Assembly: GCA_021800275.1 (NCBI GenBank)
Contig: JAJYZB010000014.1
Coordinates: forward strand, 1 to 57,045
Direction: 5' to 3'
Length of the DNA: 57,045 nucleotides
Source: a bacterium
Lineage (GTDB): Bacteria; Vulcanimicrobiota; JABDET01
Below are positions 54,895 to 57,045 of the stretch, piece by piece. The translations under genes and the position numbers were made by a program. The notes beneath the pieces were generated by a model. The model did no database searches. It was given only the letters and a program-made list of their open reading frames with translations, and was not told the origin of the DNA. Every line of letters starts with the position of its first letter. The stretch's first letter is position 1.

Positions 54895-56688
54895 TCAAGC
54901 CTCTGCTGCTTTTACTTGAATGTTGTGAAAGCGGCTGTAGATCCCTGAACTGGCAAGAAGTTCTTCATGGGAGCCTGTTTCCACAATCTGTCCTTCTTGA
55001 ATCGTCACAATTTTATCGGCGTTTCGAATGGTGGAAAGGCGGTGCGCAATCACAAAAGTGGTGCGCCCTTTCATAGCACTCTCAAGGGCTGCTTGAATTT
55101 CTTTTTCGGATTCAGCGTCAACACTGGAAGTGGCTTCATCCAGGATGAGAATTTTAGGATTGCAGATCAGAGCTCGGGCAATGGAGATCCTCTGTCGTTC
55201 GCCCAGTGATAGGGTGGATCCTCGTTCTCCGACCATGCTGTCATACCCCTGCGGCATACGGCTGATGAAGTCATGGGCATTCGCCATTTTAGCGGCCTCA
55301 ATCACTTCTTCTTCAGAAGCGCCGGGTCTGCCGTATCGGATGTTGTCTCTGACGGTTCCTGTAAAAAGGAAGACATCCTGCAGCACAATTCCGACTTGGC
55401 TTCTCAGGAATTTAAGGGAGAGCCTTTTAATGTCAGTCCCATCAATTTTTACTTTTCCTTTGGTAGGGTTGTAGAATCTGGGAATCAAATCCACGAGACT
55501 TGTTTTTCCTGCTCCGCTTGGACCAACTAGAGCCACAACAGTTCCTGGGTCTGCCGTTAGATTGACTTCTTTTAAAGTCCAGGGTCCCTCTGGATTGTAC
55601 TGAAACCAAATATCCTCAAATTCCACTTTTCCATTGAAATTTGAAATCTCTACAGGATCAATCGTCTCCTCTGTTTCAGTTTTCATGTCCAGAATTGGAA
55701 AAAGCCGCTGGGCTGCCATCTGGGCTCCCATGACTGCAGTCACAGTTCCTGAAAGCCGCTGAATCGGATTAATGGCCATCATTAAGTATCCGAAAAACAC
55801 AAACATCGTTCCTATTGAAAATTTTCCCTGGATCACTTCATATCCAAGAAAATAAACCAGGGCTCCAATTCCAATCATGGTAATGGTTTCAATGAGAGGA
55901 GTCTGCGTAATCCCCACCTGGGTCAGCTTCATGGTACAGGCAAATAAATCCTGATTTTTATTTTTAAATTTTTGGATTTCTTTTTCTTCCTGCGCAAAAC
56001 TTTTCACCACTTGAATGCCGCTGATCCCTTCCACCAGAACATGGGAGACCTCTGCCAGTTTTTCATAGAGATTCTTCGAGGCTTTTGAAGCCCATTTCAT
56101 GAATTTCAAAGCCGCAAAACCGAGGGTCGGAGCCAGGACAATGCAGAAAAGGGTGAGCAAAGGACTTTTCCAGGTCATCCAGGCAAGAGAGCCAATCACA
56201 ACCAGAGAGTCATTCAGAATAAAGATCAATTGACGCCCCAGCAGACTGCTTAAAAGCCCTGTGTCATTCGTCATCCTGGAGATCAGATCTCCTGTTTTCC
56301 ACTGTTTGAAAAAAGAAACAGGGAGGTTCTGCAACTTAATGAACAATTCTTCTCGAATTTTTTTGACGCAGGAAAGCCCTATAAAATCCAGAAGATACCC
56401 TTGAACATAGAAAAAGAACCCCCTCACAATAACAAGCAGAATTGCTGCCAGCACAATCAGTTTCAAATAGAGAAAGTTTTTGTGCAGCAGGGCTTTGTCC
56501 AAAAGTTTTCCAAACAAGATCGGCTGCAGGAGTGTCAAATTGTTCACAATGAGGGTGGCGATAACCACGACAATCATGTTTTTCCAGTAAGGGGTAGCAT
56601 AAGAACCCACACGTTTCAGGATTTTTAGGGTTTCCTTGAGTTCTGCTGCGGTTGGCAAATTTAGCTTTTTAGGATCGTTTGTTTTCAT
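54895..56688 (-). CDS. ABC exporter, MsbA-like half-transporter
   Basis: A 597-residue fusion of a six-helix membrane domain (about 30-330) and an ATPase domain (about 355-590). The ATPase has Walker A GPSGAGKTS, signature LSLGERQRISIARAL, Walker B ILILDEATSS and the H-loop IAHRLST. Related proteins flip lipid A core or lipid-linked saccharides, or export drugs or peptides. Cotranscription with two nucleotide-sugar genes favours a glycolipid or polysaccharide cargo. Likely works as a homodimer in the inner membrane. Confidence 0.9.
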   Translation of the reverse strand: MKTNDPKKLNLPTAAELKETLKILKRVGSYATPYWKNMIVVVIATLIVNNLTLLQPILFGKLLDKALLHKNFLYLKLIVLAAILLVIVRGFFFYVQGYLLDFIGLSCVKKIREELFIKLQNLPVSFFKQWKTGDLISRMTNDTGLLSSLLGRQLIFILNDSLVVIGSLAWMTWKSPLLTLFCIVLAPTLGFAALKFMKWASKASKNLYEKLAEVSHVLVEGISGIQVVKSFAQEEKEIQKFKNKNQDLFACTMKLTQVGITQTPLIETITMIGIGALVYFLGYEVIQGKFSIGTMFVFFGYLMMAINPIQRLSGTVTAVMGAQMAAQRLFPILDMKTETEETIDPVEISNFNGKVEFEDIWFQYNPEGPWTLKEVNLTADPGTVVALVGPSGAGKTSLVDLIPRFYNPTKGKVKIDGTDIKRLSLKFLRSQVGIVLQDVFLFTGTVRDNIRYGRPGASEEEVIEAAKMANAHDFISRMPQGYDSMVGERGSTLSLGERQRISIARALICNPKILILDEATSSVDAESEKEIQAALESAMKGRTTFVIAHRLSTIRNADKIVTIQEGQIVETGSHEELLASSGIYSRFHNIQVKAAEA

Positions 56689-56802
56689 GTTTTATTCAGG
56701 TATAGAGTACTATGTTTCTGCAGCGGCTGGTTAAACCCTTTGGGGGAACACATTCGACCCCGAATTCCTGCAGCGAAATATTTTTTTCGGCATTAAATTT
56801 TG

Positions 56803-57045
56803 GTGAAAGTTCACAGAACCAGCTTGTTTTGGCAGGTTTTTGACAATAGAAATGAGAGAGCAGTTATTGAGATCACGGCTGCCAATGGGATAAAGCCAGG
56901 GCAGCTGACCCCTCACGGGATTTTTCTAAAAAAGCAGGGAGATGTGAAGAAATCTATAAATTGGATTGGCACAATGAATCCACTTAATCCATTTTCAGAA
57001 AACAAGGGTGAAGAGAAGCGGCAGTATAGGAGACTCAATAAACAC
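56803..57045 (+). CDS. Possible gene running off the right edge
   Basis: From GTG 56803 the + strand is open to the window end (81 codons; VKVHRTSLFWQVFDNRN, then AVIEITAANGIKPGQLTPHG). An internal ATG at 56974 would begin MNPLNPFSENKG. There is no clear Shine-Dalgarno. The stretch 56689-57045 otherwise holds only the upstream region of the ABC exporter gene. An 81-codon open frame is suggestive but not proof. Confidence 0.35.
   Translation, partial: MKVHRTSLFWQVFDNRNERAVIEITAANGIKPGQLTPHGIFLKKQGDVKKSINWIGTMNPLNPFSENKGEEKRQYRRLNKH

Noticed and set aside
56731-56916. 61-codon open frame on the - strand upstream of the ABC exporter gene
   Set aside because: No ribosome site and no protein-like features; the + strand frame running to the window edge is more plausible.

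Overview
The window is a compact, moderately AT-rich bacterial chromosome segment. It encodes a two-membrane (diderm) cell: an outer-membrane secretin (PilQ) with PilMNOP, a filamentous-haemagglutinin-type exoprotein, an MsbA-like exporter, sugar-nucleotide genes and an O-antigen-ligase-like protein. No mobile element, CRISPR array or rRNA is visible. I cannot name the lineage. The mixture of a Firmicutes-like def-fmt-rsmB-rlmN-PASTA gene order, a diderm envelope, a GlmU/ManC-type protein fused to a degenerate phosphomannomutase, and very TPR-rich signalling genes suggests an uncultivated candidate-phylum-type bacterium; that is inference.

Layout. 1-4.5 kb: 3' part of a giant glycine-rich haemagglutinin-like gene (+). 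4.5-11.3 kb (- strand): PIN toxin/antitoxin, Sua5/TsaC, three unrecognised helical/disordered proteins, a CAT-anticodon tRNA, then panC-panB-DUF2520. 11.3-27.7 kb (mostly +): esterase, ArsB/SLC13-like transporter, small secreted and acidic proteins, def-fmt-rsmB-rlmN-PASTA, sucD, glyQ, ligA, and a 964-residue nucleotidyltransferase/phosphomannomutase/DUF5752 fusion. 27.8-42.0 kb (-): one 14-kb run of eleven genes, nearly all overlapping by a few bases: three large TPR proteins, a single-pass membrane protein, a two-module DUF4388/PATAN-like protein, a roadblock/LC7 protein, two response regulators, a GAF histidine kinase, a TPR-roadblock protein and an O-antigen-ligase/TPR protein broken by a homopolymer frameshift. 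42.0-47.1 kb (-): type IV pilus pilMNOPQ. 47.2-57 kb: thiamine pyrophosphokinase, tRNA-Thr(CGT), a GAF-GGDEF diguanylate cyclase, a YVTN beta-propeller protein with a glycosyltransferase, a Met/His-rich secreted protein, and an ABC exporter with two sugar-nucleotide dehydratase/epimerase genes (-).

How the genes work together. panB, panC and the DUF2520 protein form a pantothenate unit in which the DUF2520 protein may supply the ketopantoate reductase. def-fmt-rsmB-rlmN is the usual translation-maturation block, with a kinase-less PASTA protein standing where PrkC usually sits. The TPR/roadblock/two-component operon lies head to tail with pilMNOPQ and looks like a signalling scaffold, perhaps for pilus-based motility or envelope polysaccharide; this is the best candidate for an undescribed system. 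Noteworthy small-scale events are an fmt with no standard start codon, a 55-bp tandem duplication at the fmt/rsmB junction, a one-base frameshift in an A9 run, an internal ribosome site inside the sugar-nucleotide fusion gene, and several genes whose -10 box sits 6-7 bases before the start codon (probable leaderless mRNAs).
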